Of a stretch of 64,000 bases of DNA, positions 11,100-21,786 are shown in pieces. Location of the stretch: positions 62,001-126,000 of the forward strand of contig JADQAV010000036.1 of the NCBI GenBank assembly GCA_019775845.1, given 5' to 3'. A program made the translations under genes and the position numbers. This DNA is from Myrmaecium sp. VS I D KN 1. Its lineage: Eukaryota > Ascomycota > Dothideomycetes > Valsariales > Valsariaceae. A model generated the notes under the pieces. The model was not told where the DNA came from and did not search any database. It was given only the letters and a program-made list of their open reading frames with translations. The number at the start of each line of letters is the position of its first letter. The stretch's first letter is position 1.

Positions 11100-12497
11100 A
11101 TGTCCACACCTGCCGGCCATGACAAGAGCAACGGCTTCCATCCGCAATCTGGCCATTCCGGTCTCCTCCCGGCTCCGACCACCACCCCCGATAGAAGCTC
11201 CACTCCTTCACAAAGGCCCATATCCGGCACCACGGCGATATCCGGTCCTACGGTGAATGAGAAGAGCTCTGGGTCTGAAGATCGAGGCTCATCCGGCCGT
11301 GCCGAATCGCGCTCGGTCTCGTCGAACGGTCACACCCTGGCCTCGCAGGAGGACGACGCCGTAGCCGAGAACAGAGAGAAGCGGCGGATCGTACAGCCAC
11401 TGCCTCGTAGGTGATATGCGTTGGCTTGAATGTCCTGAGGCGTACTGACAGCGCGGCTCCCCAGCGTGGGTGCGTTCCAAAGCCGAAGGCGACGACGCCC
11501 AGGATCCCAGCAAACAACACCTTCTGCCTCGAACGCCGAGCAGCATACAGCCGGCTTCGCACCCCTACGTGCCCACGCCGAAACCAGGCGCATTACCTGG
11601 CAGGGCCTTCGACCATGTACGGACGAACGAAGCCGTGACGATCTCGAGGCCACTCACGGCAGCCGCGCCCAGATGGCAGACATACATCCGATCAGCCTCC
11701 ATGCCTTCGCTGGTCCCCGGCCACGAAATTGTGGATGAGAATTGGCTCCGGGAAAACATGCCGGATCTTGATGCGCCGTGGCAGCCAGAAGAGTCGCGTC
11801 AGCCGGAAGAGAAGGAACCGGGGTTCTGGTTGTTCAATCCAGAAAAGCGAAGGCGAAAGCTGGCGAAGATACAGGTAAGGCTCCCTGCATATGGAATGGT
11901 CATCTTGAGACTATCTAACTCTTTCTACAGCGTACCATCCTGAAGAATCCTATGGTACCGCTTGTGGTCCGATTGATAGTGATCACCTTCTCGGCGCTCG
12001 CTCTTGGCCTCGCCGGATCCATTTTTGAGAAAGCAAGTCGACACGGATGCCAAAGGGGCTCGTCCACTTGGATTGCACTCATTGTCGACATCCTTGCGAT
12101 CATTTACTCTATTGGCATCACCTACGACGAGTACACGTCTAAGCCTCTAGGATTACGGTCGCATCGAGCTAAGATGCGACTCATATTTTTAGACCTCTTC
12201 TTCATTGTATTTGACTCGGCAAACTTGAGCTTGGCATTCGAATCGCTGACGGATGAGCGATGGGCGTGTCGCGATGGAATCAGCACCGAAGATGAGGTGA
12301 ACACCACGTGCCCGCTGAACGACGACATCTGTCGGCGGCAGAAGGCGCTCACTGCAACTCTGCTCATCGCGCTCGTGGCCTGGCTTGCAACGTTTGCCAT
12401 TAGCATAATGAGGTAAGCATCCGAAGTTTCCCCTGACTATGGTTTGTATCAACTAACATCCTCTAGGCTTATAGAAAGAGTCATTGGAACCAGATAA
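11100..12497 (+). CDS. SRF1: SRF1-like regulator of phospholipase D, multi-pass membrane protein
   Basis: Model: join(11100..11406, 11465..11874, 11931..12412, 12467..12497), 409 aa; introns of 58, 56 and 54 nt. The first donor is read as GTAGGT because this phase gives the family-like LPPWVRSKAEG. Residues 1-230 are Ser/Pro/Thr-rich and disordered apart from the ENWLRENMP segment. Four hydrophobic helices follow: VPLVVRLIVITFSALALGL, the segment ending YSIGITYDEYTSKPLG, RLIFLDLFFIVFDSANLSLA, and the last ending in IMRLIERV. The YDEYTSKPLGLRSHRAKMRL block is the strongest family marker. In yeast, Srf1 is needed for Spo14/phospholipase D function in membrane homeostasis; that role is carried over by homology only. 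The last exon encodes only ten residues. Confidence 0.82.
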
Positions 12498-12995
12498 GAT
12501 TCTCTTGTATCCCTTTTTTTCTTAGTTTGGTACCATCTTGCGGCGTTTTTTGGATCGGGATATGAGACATATAGGCATACGGACGGGATTTGGTGTCTTG
12601 GATACTGGTGGCATCATCTGGCGTTTTGATTTTCCATGTGAAACTCTGGTCCTTCACATGTTGGTTGGTTCTGTCTTTACGGTTTGGCAATGCTCTTGTC
12701 TTTCTCAAAGGATTCGCTAAAACGCCTTTACATCGCGCAGCTTGAGCGTTCCTTCCCCGTCCCACGTCTTTTGTACACGCCTAGGAAACTAATAAGCTTT
12801 CCTGCTTCGGACTCGTTCAGCCTTGCGATCTCATCGGTAAAACAGTTCCCGCCGCGACCCGATGACGTCACCGGGTTCACAACGACACTAGATATGCAGC
12901 TCCAGCTCTCTTACTCGACAGACCGCAGACCGCAAACAAGCACAACCTAAAGTGGAAATACATAAATAATCGCACTGAAGACGCAATAGCCTTTG
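12498..12995. other. Intergenic, SRF1-like 3' flank and cupin 5' flank
   Basis: About 0.5 kb with no supported gene. The first 200 bases are T-rich. The last part holds an A-rich stretch (12950-12968) before the cupin start. Confidence 0.5.
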
Positions 12996-13559
12996 ATGTC
13001 GCGCCTCACCGTCATGCCGCTCAAGCACCTCAAAGTCTCCCGCCATCAGATCCCGGCGCACCAGCACATCCCGAACACCTCGGTGCAGCGGAAGCCGCTG
13101 CTGATCTACCACTCCGCCTTCGCTCCCGCGGGCTCGGACACCACCGACCTGGCCGCGGCGATCGAAGCGCACCTCGCGGCCATGGGCGCGGTGGCGCCGC
13201 AGTGGCGGTACGGGATGTACGCCACGACGCACTTCCACTCGACGACGCACGAGGTGCTGTGCGTGTCCGGGGGGGCGGCGCGGCTGTGCTTCGGCGGGGA
13301 CGGGAATCCGGGTCGGGTGGAGGAATCGGTGCGGCGGGGGGATGTGGTGGTGGTGCCGGCGGGGGTTGGACATCGGTTGCTTTGCGAGGAAGAAGATGGG
13401 GAGTCGTTTGAGATGGTTGGGGCGTATCCGCCGGGTTGCCGGTGGGATATGTGTTATGGTCGCCCCGAGGAGGAGGGGAAGGTCAAGGGGATTGAGAGGC
13501 TGGGATGGTTTGAGAGGGATCCGGTGTATGGGGATGAGGGGCCGGTGTTGGAGGTTTAG
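12996..13559 (+). CDS. Cupin-domain protein (YjlB-like)
   Basis: A single exon of 187 aa starting at the ATG at 12996. The beta-barrel cupin motifs are present: HFHSTTHEVLCVSGGAARL (first motif, about residues 83-101) and GDVVVVPAGVGHRLL (second motif, about 118-132). They supply the His residues that usually bind a metal. The protein has no signal peptide and is likely cytosolic. Members of this subgroup are small stand-alone cupins of unknown substrate, so I assign no reaction. The 5' half is strikingly rich in C/G-ending codons and the 3' half is G-rich (many GGG and GAG codons). The neighbours give no pathway hint. Confidence 0.85.
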   Translation: MSRLTVMPLKHLKVSRHQIPAHQHIPNTSVQRKPLLIYHSAFAPAGSDTTDLAAAIEAHLAAMGAVAPQWRYGMYATTHFHSTTHEVLCVSGGAARLCFGGDGNPGRVEESVRRGDVVVVPAGVGHRLLCEEEDGESFEMVGAYPPGCRWDMCYGRPEEEGKVKGIERLGWFERDPVYGDEGPVLEV

Positions 13560-14688
13560 GATTGGAGTTTGGTGTTTGGAGTTTGGCGGGGGGTGGGGTG
13601 TGAGGGAGGGCGTTGTGGCAGTGTTAGATTTATTGTGAGGGGATTCATGGGGTGGAGGCTAATTGCTGATAGTGTGGGAGTTTGTAGTGATGGCTACTAT
13701 TGGAGTTAAGTGTATTGTTTGATAGGGATGGAAGCTCTCTGGCAATGTTGCTGGAAAGGCTGCCGACAAGGAAGTTGCACTTCCGAAAAAAGGACTTCTA
13801 AACACTTTGAGCCTGAGCTTATAGGTTTTTTCTAAAAGAGGAGGGGGGAGCATATTAGAGGCAAATATTGCTTCCGTCTTCATGGTACAGATGACGACTG
13901 TACTCCGTACCCCAGCGTAGGGTAGCTCGCGTGATCCAACAGACCAGAAAGGATTTGTCGCCTGTAGTAGTACTAAATCGGCATATAAGACATTTTCTCC
14001 TCCAGCCAACCGCCAGGCTTTGAGGACTGCACTGCGAAAGAACGATGATAGCATGGGATGCTTGAGCGAACGGCTGCGAAAAGACGAAGTGTGTAAGTCC
14101 CAATGATACCTAGACGGGATGGCGGACTTGCGACGAGGCTTTTCAGAAAGCTGTCAGGCAAATAGGGCTGAGTGGGGCCGGCGCGAGGAGCTGGGTCGGA
14201 TTTTGTGAATGATCCGGGCCTAGAGGTTTCGATGGTGGGTGCAGGTGCTTGCCTGAGGGTGCAAGTGGTCTGTGACGGAGGCAACCACCAGCACCGCAGT
14301 TTCGTGTTTCTTTAAGCACCACAGGAGGGAGATCACCCTCCACCCCAACCTGCCCGCCCATCACCCGCTCGTCAGCTTGTTTCCTCACACCTAATACACC
14401 TATTCTAAGAGTCCGTCTCTTGCAGTGGTTGACCCACGTCACTCTCCGCCTCATCATCGCCCCTCCCTCATCCCCGACCGCCGTCGCCATCGCCGCCGCA
14501 CGTTTCGTCCGGTTTCGCCATCAGCTTGCTCGGCTACGAAGAGAGCGGCTTTTCCGGTAGAGCCACGAGGCGTTAGATTCTCGGAGCTTTTTGCAAGCCG
14601 CAGTTATCGGCGTAGCTCCCCTGCACTATCCTACCTCTGCATATTCGAAAGCTGCTGCCGTGCTCGCGCACCCGCCCACTACGTCAAG
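13560..14688. other. Intergenic, cullin-1 promoter
   Basis: About 1.1 kb without a supported gene. Minus-strand open frames at 13659-14490 show no recognisable domain and cover what should be the promoter and leader of cullin-1. The last 350 bases are C-rich leader-like sequence. Confidence 0.5.
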
Positions 14689-17169
14689 ATGCCGACCCCG
14701 ATGCCGCCCATGCCCAACAAGGAGGATGTTGATGGAACGTATGGCACAACCCCTGACCGGTACCCTCGGAGGTTCGGCTGCTAACTGAGCATAGGTGGAA
14801 CTATCTTCAGGTCGGCGTGGATCGGATCATGTCCGATCTCCGCGAAGGGATGGATTGGAAGACGTATATGGGCCTCTATACCGCCATCCACAACTTTTGC
14901 ACAGCGCAAAAGGCCGTGGGATCAGCCGGCTTCACATCGCATCAGAACCGGGGAGGTAAATTCCAGAAGTCTCTGCCGCCCCATAGCTCTTTGGCTAACC
15001 GCATTTGCCAATCAGCTCATCTACTCGGGGAGGACCTATATCAGCACTTGATCGAATACCTTCAGGATCACCTTAAGCACGTGCAAGAGCAAGCGCATCA
15101 GCATAACGACGAAGCCCTCCTCACCTTCTACATCAAAGAATGGAACCGCTACACGACCGCCGCCCAATACAACAATCATCTGTTCCGCTATCTGAACAGG
15201 CACTGGGTGAAGCGCGAGATGGACGAGGGGAAGAAGAACATCTACGATATCTACACGCTACACCTTGTCCGGTGGAAGGAGGACATGTTCGCCGGAACGC
15301 AGAAGAACGTGATGGATGCCGTCCTGAAGCTTGTGGAGAAGCAGCGCAATGGGGAGACCATCGAGCAATCCCAGATCAAGAGCATCGTGCAATCCTTCGT
15401 ATCGCTAGGCCTGGACGAGTCCGATCCAACGAAGTCGACACTCGACGTCTACAAGGAGTACTTCGAGATCCCGTTCATACAAGCAACCGCGGCATACTAC
15501 GAGGCTGAGTCCAAGCAGTTCTTGGCGGACAACAGCGTCGTGGAGTATATGAAGAAGGCAGAAGCTCGTTTGGAGGAGGAGGCTGCCCGTGTGCCACTGT
15601 ATCTGCTCCCGGACATCATGGCACCTTTGATGCGTTGCTGTGACAAGGTCTTGATCGCCGATCATTCCATTGCCCTGCGCGAGGAGTTCCAAATTCTGTT
15701 GGACCAGGATCGACAAGAGGACCTTGGCCGTATGTACAAGCTTTTGTTCCGCATTCCTGAGGGACTGGACCCCCTGAGGACCCGGTTCGAGACCCACGTC
15801 CGGAAAGCTGGTTTGGCTGCGGTGGAGAAGATTGCACAGGACTCCGAGACGCTGGAGCCCAGAGTTTACGTCCAGGCGCTTTTGGATGTCCACACTCAAT
15901 ACCAGGACCTGGTTAACCGTGCTTTCAAGGGTGAGGCGGAGTTTGTCCGGTCGTTGGACAACGCTTGTCGTGAGTTTGTCAATCGTAACAGCGTTTGCAA
16001 ATCCGGATCAACCAAATCACCAGAGCTGTTGGCGAAGTACACGGACCAACTTCTCAAGAAGTCATCCGCCAAGACCAACGAGGAGGACGACATGGAGAAG
16101 CTCCTGAACCAGATCATGACCGTTTTCAAGTACATCGAAGACAAGGATGTGTTCCAGAAGTTCTACTCCCGTATGCTCGCGAAGCGCTTGGTCCATACCA
16201 CTTCCGCTTCCGACGACGCCGAGACCAGCATGATCAGCAAGTTGAAGGAAGCTTGCGGTTTCGAGTACACTAACAAGCTCCAGCGTATGTTCCAGGACAT
16301 GCAAATCTCCAAAGACCTCAACTCTGCGTTCAAGCAATGGCAGCAGGAGACGCTGGATCCAGAGGATTTGAAGGGCGGCGTGGACGCCACATATCACATC
16401 CTTGGCACTGGTTTTTGGCCTTTGACCGCACCTACGACTCCCTTTACCCCTCCGCAGGTTATCGTGAAGACATACGAGCGCTTCACGAATTTCTACAACA
16501 ACAAACATCAAGGCCGGAAGCTGACTTGGCTATGGAACCTCTGCAAGGGTGAAATGAAGGCGAACTACACCAAGTCCACCAACAAGCTGCCATATACGTT
16601 CCAAGTATCGACCTACCAAATGGCCATCCTGTTGCTCTTCAACGATAGCGATACTGTCACCTATGACGACATGACTGCAGGCACGTCGCTCGCCAAGGAG
16701 ACTTTGGATCCGAGCATTGGAGTCCTCGTGAAGGCGAAAGTACTGAACGTATCCCCCGAGGGCGCACCGCCGCAGTCAGGCACCACTTACACGCTCAATC
16801 TGAATTTCAAGAGCAAGAAAATGAAGGTCAACCTCAACATCACCATCAAATCGGAGCAGAAGCAAGAAGCCGAAGATACGCACAAGACGATCGAGGAGGA
16901 CAGGAAGCTACTCATGCAGGTACGTGCAAAGCTCCCAGGCTTGCGCCGAATCTCTTTGTCCACCCACTGACTTGTCCTAGTCTGCCATTGTGCGCATCAT
17001 GAAGTCTCGCAAGAAGATGAAGCATCAGCAGCTGGTGTCGGAGACCATTCAGCAAACCAAGTCACGCTTCACCCCTCGCGTCTCCGAGATCAAGAAGTGC
17101 ATCGATCTGCTGATCGAGAAGGAGTATCTTGAGCGCTTGAACGACGATGACCTTGGTTACTTGGCATGA
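14689..17169 (+). CDS. culA: Cullin-1 (Cdc53/CulA), SCF ubiquitin ligase scaffold
   Basis: Role: rigid scaffold of SCF ubiquitin ligases, holding Skp1/F-box adaptors at its N-terminus and the RING protein Rbx1 at its C-terminus. Model: join(14689..14738, 14795..14955, 15016..16919, 16981..17169), 767 aa, a normal cullin-1 length. The N-terminal helical repeats include [15 protein letters not shown] and, after splicing, [12 protein letters not shown]. The middle has [19 protein letters not shown] and [15 protein letters not shown], which are closer to CUL1 than to CUL3 or CUL4. The cullin homology and winged-helix domains follow, with the neddylation site IVRIMK (Lys713) in the last exon and a C-terminus ending in GYLA. 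Intron 2 (60 nt) is a multiple of three without a stop, so retention would insert 20 residues. A 5' intron interrupts the coding sequence after 16 codons. Confidence 0.95.
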
Positions 17170-17784
17170 TCGAGCTTGTGTACCTCACCCCTACGATTTT
17201 TTCCCCTTTCCTTCCTAAATGATTCACCCTGGGGCTCTTCCTCTCTCCCCCTCTCTCTCCCTCTCTATGAAAATCACCACTACGGCGTCTGGGAAAGGGC
17301 AGGTAGCGCCTGTAGGTATTTGCTCACGAAAGGTCGATTAGGACAATATCATATGCTGTCGTTTCTTCTGGTGCTTTTCTTCTTCCTCTTCTGCTGCTGC
17401 TGCTGAACCTATCGTTATGTCTACTTCTTGCAGTGTTGTTTTTCTATGTACTCATGTGCGACGCTGGGAGGCTGTCTCGTATGTTGGAGCTGGGTAACAG
17501 ATGTCGAGATTGGTGGGAATGAAAACGACTATGAACGAATGGAAATCATTATGTCTTTATCAAAACCCGTTGTCATATCATTCTCTTTTAGCTCCCCGTT
17601 ATGACTTGTGTTCGCTACAGAGTCTCCCGCACAGCGGGGCTGTGACGGTGCAACCCTGATGGTCTCCGGGAAGCTTTGACCACCACCCACCTGGTGAATG
17701 ACGTCCCGCCAGTAGCTCTCCACGAACTTCTTCCACCACAGCTCTTCACAAGCTAATCGCACGTACCTCGCACTTTCGAGCCGG
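17170..17784. other. Intergenic, cullin-1 3' flank and macro-domain gene 5' flank
   Basis: Contains a CTCTCTCC-rich microsatellite-like stretch at about 17237-17267 and T-rich sequence at 17350-17440. No supported gene. Confidence 0.5.
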
Positions 17785-18691
17785 ATGATCACAAGGATTC
17801 CGCGATTGCTTCTACCGCACCTTCGTACCTACGGTCGCCACATCGCCGCCGCTCACAAGATGACCGTTCCGCTCTCCGAGATTCCAACCTTAAGCCAGCT
17901 CTACCAGCGCGGCCAGCTCCATCCGCCGACGTCGCCAGCCCAGTATCCCCCCAACCGCTCACATAACGACCGAGTGGCGCTCGTACGGACCGACATCACC
18001 ACGCTCGCGGTAGACGCCATCGTCAACGCCGCAAACCAGTCGCTGCTCGGCGGCGGCGGCGTGGACGGGGCCATCCACCGCGCGGCGGGGCCGGGCCTGC
18101 TGCGCGAATGCCGCACCCTGCACGGCTGCGCGACGGGCGCGGCCAAGATCACGGACGCGTACGAGCTGCCCTGTCGGAAGGTCATCCACGCCGTCGGGCC
18201 GATGTACGACGTGGACCCGGACCCGGCGCGGCTGCTGCGCGGCTGCTACCGTCGTAGCCTTGAGCTGGCGGTCGCGCACGGTGTGAGGAGTGTTGCGTTT
18301 AGCGCGATCAGCACGGGTGTGTATGGATACCCGAGCGCGGAAGCGGCGACGGTGGCGGCGGATGAGGTGCGGAGGTTTTTGGATGGGCCGGAGGGGACGC
18401 GGCTGGAGAGGGTGGTGTTTTGTAACTTTTTGGAGAAGGATGAGCGGGCGTATTTTCGGGTGTTGCCGTAAGTGGTGTCTGCGTCTCTGCTTTCTCTCCT
18501 TTAGTTGAATGCCGGGCTGTGCTGAACGGAGGTGAAATAGGTCGATCTTTCCTCCCGTGCAGGAGGGTGAAGATGGATCCCCTTCTGCCTCCTCTTCTCC
18601 TAACGAGAAATCTTCTGGATCTTCACAGGACGACGATGCGGCAGCCGGCACTTCTCCATCGCAGCCGACTTCTAGCGCCGAAGGGAAGTAG
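17785..18691 (+). CDS. Macro-domain protein (ADP-ribosyl / O-acetyl-ADP-ribose hydrolase type)
   Basis: Role by family (MacroD/YmdB-type): hydrolyses O-acetyl-ADP-ribose or removes ADP-ribose from acidic side chains. Model: join(17785..18467, 18541..18691), 277 aa; intron 73 nt with donor GTAAGT. The macro domain runs from about residue 65: [20 protein letters not shown] (ribose and catalytic loop), [16 protein letters not shown], then [14 protein letters not shown] (phosphate-binding loop). The first 26 residues are basic, Leu/Arg/His-rich and without acids, like a mitochondrial presequence. A second Met at codon 26 (17860) would give a cytosolic form. The second exon adds a Ser/Asp-rich tail after [11 protein letters not shown]. 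If the first intron is retained, the protein stops one residue beyond the domain. The domain is certain; the tail is less so. Confidence 0.88.
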
Positions 18692-20040
18692 GCGAGCCGT
18701 GCTTGCTTCCGCGTGTTGATGCGCGATATTGAGCGGAGGATGGTTTGATGAGCTTTCTCAACAAGCTGTTTGGACCGTTCTGGAAGTCATGAATGGCCTG
18801 CTCAGAGGTGAAGATGCAGCGCAAGACTGACAATTATGGGCGTCCGGAGTTATGCACATTCTGGATGGAGTTGGATCAACAACGAGGACAGGCATGAGAT
18901 ACCAACAACTGGCGGGATTTGGAATGGGGGCATTGATTGGAATATGGGGACACTTTGCTCCTCTATCGGCTCGAGAATTTGAAAAGTCTTGACCTTCATC
19001 TTTCCATTCGGCCTATGCCATCCATCGTTGCGTATGGCGTGGAAAATTGCTATTCTTGACCTCACTGTGAGAGCACGCACGCTACTCCCTCTCTATCCTG
19101 CTCCTTCGAATCCTGCGGTCATCGTTTTCGGGCCTACTTGTAGGCCTTTATGCGGACTCGTGAGCGGTCGATGACTGTGGAGCACTGGACATCGTCTATG
19201 AGTATATCGAGCAGCTATGTCGTCGGTGTCGAGGAGGTACTTACAACACCATCAGCGACCGATCAAACTCCAGATGTTTGTACACAGTGATGTTTCATCC
19301 ACCAGCACGCGGCAAGAGGAGCGCTGCAACGTGCCAGGTCTGCCGCGCTCTCCCGTTCTCCTTTTTTCGCCCGCGCACGCACGCACTGACGCGAATCCTT
19401 CGGCTGAGAGAGCGAGGCCATGCCATGCAAACAAACGTGGCCCGCCCCGCAGGATTCCCCTCCTCGATCCCACGCTGTAATGAAATGGAGAGAAAGACAC
19501 AGAGAAAGAGATTCCCTGTGTTCCTTTCTCCCTCTCAAGAACGGACGGACACAAAAATAGATCCATATAAACATCCATCATCAATCCTTCCAATCCTCCG
19601 TCCACCGTTCTGCAGCAGCCTTGCGTGCCTGGTACCTGACAAGCCTGTCAACCCGACCAAAAAAAAGTGAGAAACGGAGAACAGAAACAGAACAAATCCT
19701 ACGCTAAACCAGCATCATCTATCAACCCACCCCAGCTAACGTTGCATCCATCCCATCATGCTTCACACACGCAGCCCACACACACCACCCCCGGCTCTTT
19801 TTGGCCCCCTATTTCCAATTTCCAGGGCCGTCGTCTTTCCCCCCGCCCCGCGGGATTCGGGATGTCGGGTTTCGCGATCATGGGATATATATATTTATAT
19901 CTCTCCGGTGAAGAGAAATAACCCGCACCCCTTGGCGACATCTCCACGCGCCGCCCTCTCTCCGTACCGTCGTGATCCTGTTTTGTTTCTGAGACGGCAC
20001 AATTGAACTTGGCGGGAAAAACGCCCTGATTTCTCCAGCA
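18692..20040. other. Intergenic, GH71 glucanase promoter
   Basis: About 1.35 kb with no supported gene. It contains a CA-rich stretch (19757-19793), a run of A (19658-19666) and a TATA-like string near 19886. Short open frames on both strands show no domain. Confidence 0.5.
19886..19900 (+). promoter_or_regulatory. Candidate TATA element of the GH71 gene
   Basis: The sequence TATATATATTTATAT lies about 140 bases before the glucanase start codon, a plausible distance for a fungal core promoter. No transcript start is known, so this is a prediction from sequence only. Confidence 0.4.
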
Positions 20041-21786
20041 ATGCTTCTTCACGTCGGCCTCGGGGCGGCGCTGCTGGCGGCGCGCGCCGCGGCGACGGCG
20101 TACTGCCCGGTGACCTCCTCGGAGAAGCGGGAAACGCTCGACAAGCTGGTGTTTGCGCATTTCATGGTATGGATGATTTTCTATCTGGGCCCTCGTCGTG
20201 CTTTCGTCGATAAGGAGAATCCAAAGAAAAAGAGGGGAAAACGAGGAAAACGAAGAAGAAATGGGCGGTTAACAGAAAGTAACAATCTCTAGATCGGCAT
20301 CGTGGGCGACCGCGAAAGCGCAGCCGACTACGACGCCGACTTCGAGAAGGCGAAGGCGCTGGACATCGACGCCTTCGCCCTCAACATCGGCACGGACGAC
20401 TACACGGACACGCAGCTCGGGTACGCGTACGAGGCCGCGGCCAACCACGACATGGCCGTCTTCATCTCCTTCGACTTCAGCTACTGGGACGTCGACGATC
20501 CGGATGCGGTCGCCGCGAAGATCAAGCAGTACGCCAACGTGTCGGGCCAGCTGACGGTCGACGATGGCAAGGTGTTTGCTTCATCCTTCCAAGGCGACAG
20601 CCTGGACCATCAGGCCGTCAAGGATGCCGCTGGTGTCGACATCTTCTGGGTGCCGAATGTGTATGCTAGTCGGAACTTGAGCGACGTCGCCGTGGATGGA
20701 GCGTTCAGCTGGCAGGTGAGTGCATGGCTGCGCTGTGAACGATGAAAGCAGCCGCTGATATGTTTTCTGTCCTGCAGGCCTGGGACACCGATGGCAACAA
20801 CGGTCCTCCGACTTCGTCGAGCAATGTGACCGTTGAGGAAGGCGATGCTGCCTACCTCTACGAGCTGAACGGAAAGCCTTACCTGGCCCGTGAGTAAATC
20901 CGGGATCCATGTGAAACCAGTAACAATGCTGAGACTTGACAGCTGCTTCCCCGTGGTTCTTCACTCATTATGGCTCGGTAAGCGTTCCTCACACCTCCCC
21001 CAACTATTCCACCCATTTTCGTACTGACCGTCCCAACAGGAGACCAGCTACCCCAAGAACTACCTCTTCCCCGGCGACTGGCTCTGGCTCCGCCGCTGGA
21101 ACGAGCTCCTCACCGTCGGCTCGCAGTGGATCGAGATCATCAGCTGGAACGACTACGGGGAGTCGCACTACATCGGACCGCTCTCGTCCAAGCACAGCGA
21201 CGACGGGGCCTCCAAGTGGGTCAACGACATGCCGCACCAGGGCTGGGGCACGCTCGCGCACCCCTTCATCAAGGCGTTCAAGGCCGGCGCGACGGCGGTC
21301 GAGCCGTACATCACCGACGACGAGATCGTGTACTGGTACCGGCCGCAGCTGAAGACGCTCGACTGCGACGCGACGGACAACTGCGGCGCCGCGCCCGACG
21401 GCGTCGACACCGTTTCGGACAGCCTGTTCGTCGTCGTGCTGGCCGCCACCGACGGGTCCGCGGCCGGCGGCACGCTGACCGCGACCTCCGGCAGCACGAC
21501 CGAGACCTTCGCCGTCGAAGCGGGGGTGAACGCGTTCACGGTGCCGCTCGGGGTCGGCGCGCAGACCTTCGCCCTTACCAGCGCTGCCGGCGCGACGGTC
21601 TTGAGCGGGACGAGCGCGAAGAATGTGAGCGCGACGTGCGTCTGCGGCCTCTACAACTTCAATGCTTACGTCGGTACCCTGCCTGCTGGTGAGGTCGACT
21701 CGCTTGGCTCTGAGGCGTTCGCCAGCTTCACCACCGGCTTGAAGGTCAGTACCTGCTCGCCGACGCCGACGTTGACGGCGGCGTGA
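20041..21786 (+). CDS. Secreted alpha-1,3-glucanase (mutanase), glycoside hydrolase family 71
   Basis: Role: cleaves alpha-1,3-glucan, a fungal wall polymer, during wall remodelling, cell separation or autolysis. Model: join(20041..20166, 20293..20715, 20778..20889, 20943..20977, 21040..21786), 480 aa, all phases consistent; exon 4 is only 35 nt. Residues 1-20 form a signal peptide (Leu/Ala core ending ARAAATA). The GH71 domain starts at LDKLVFAHFM, followed by IGIVGD and DIDAFALNIGTDDY, FISFDFSYWD, SPWFFTHYGS and IEIISWNDYGESHYIGPL, which are family hallmarks. After about residue 360 comes an Ala/Thr/Gly-rich beta-type C-terminal region with a CVCGLYNFNAY block; no CBM24 is recognised. The first intron (126 nt) is A/G-rich and longer than the others. 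Enzyme class is secure; physiological role is inferred. Confidence 0.92.
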
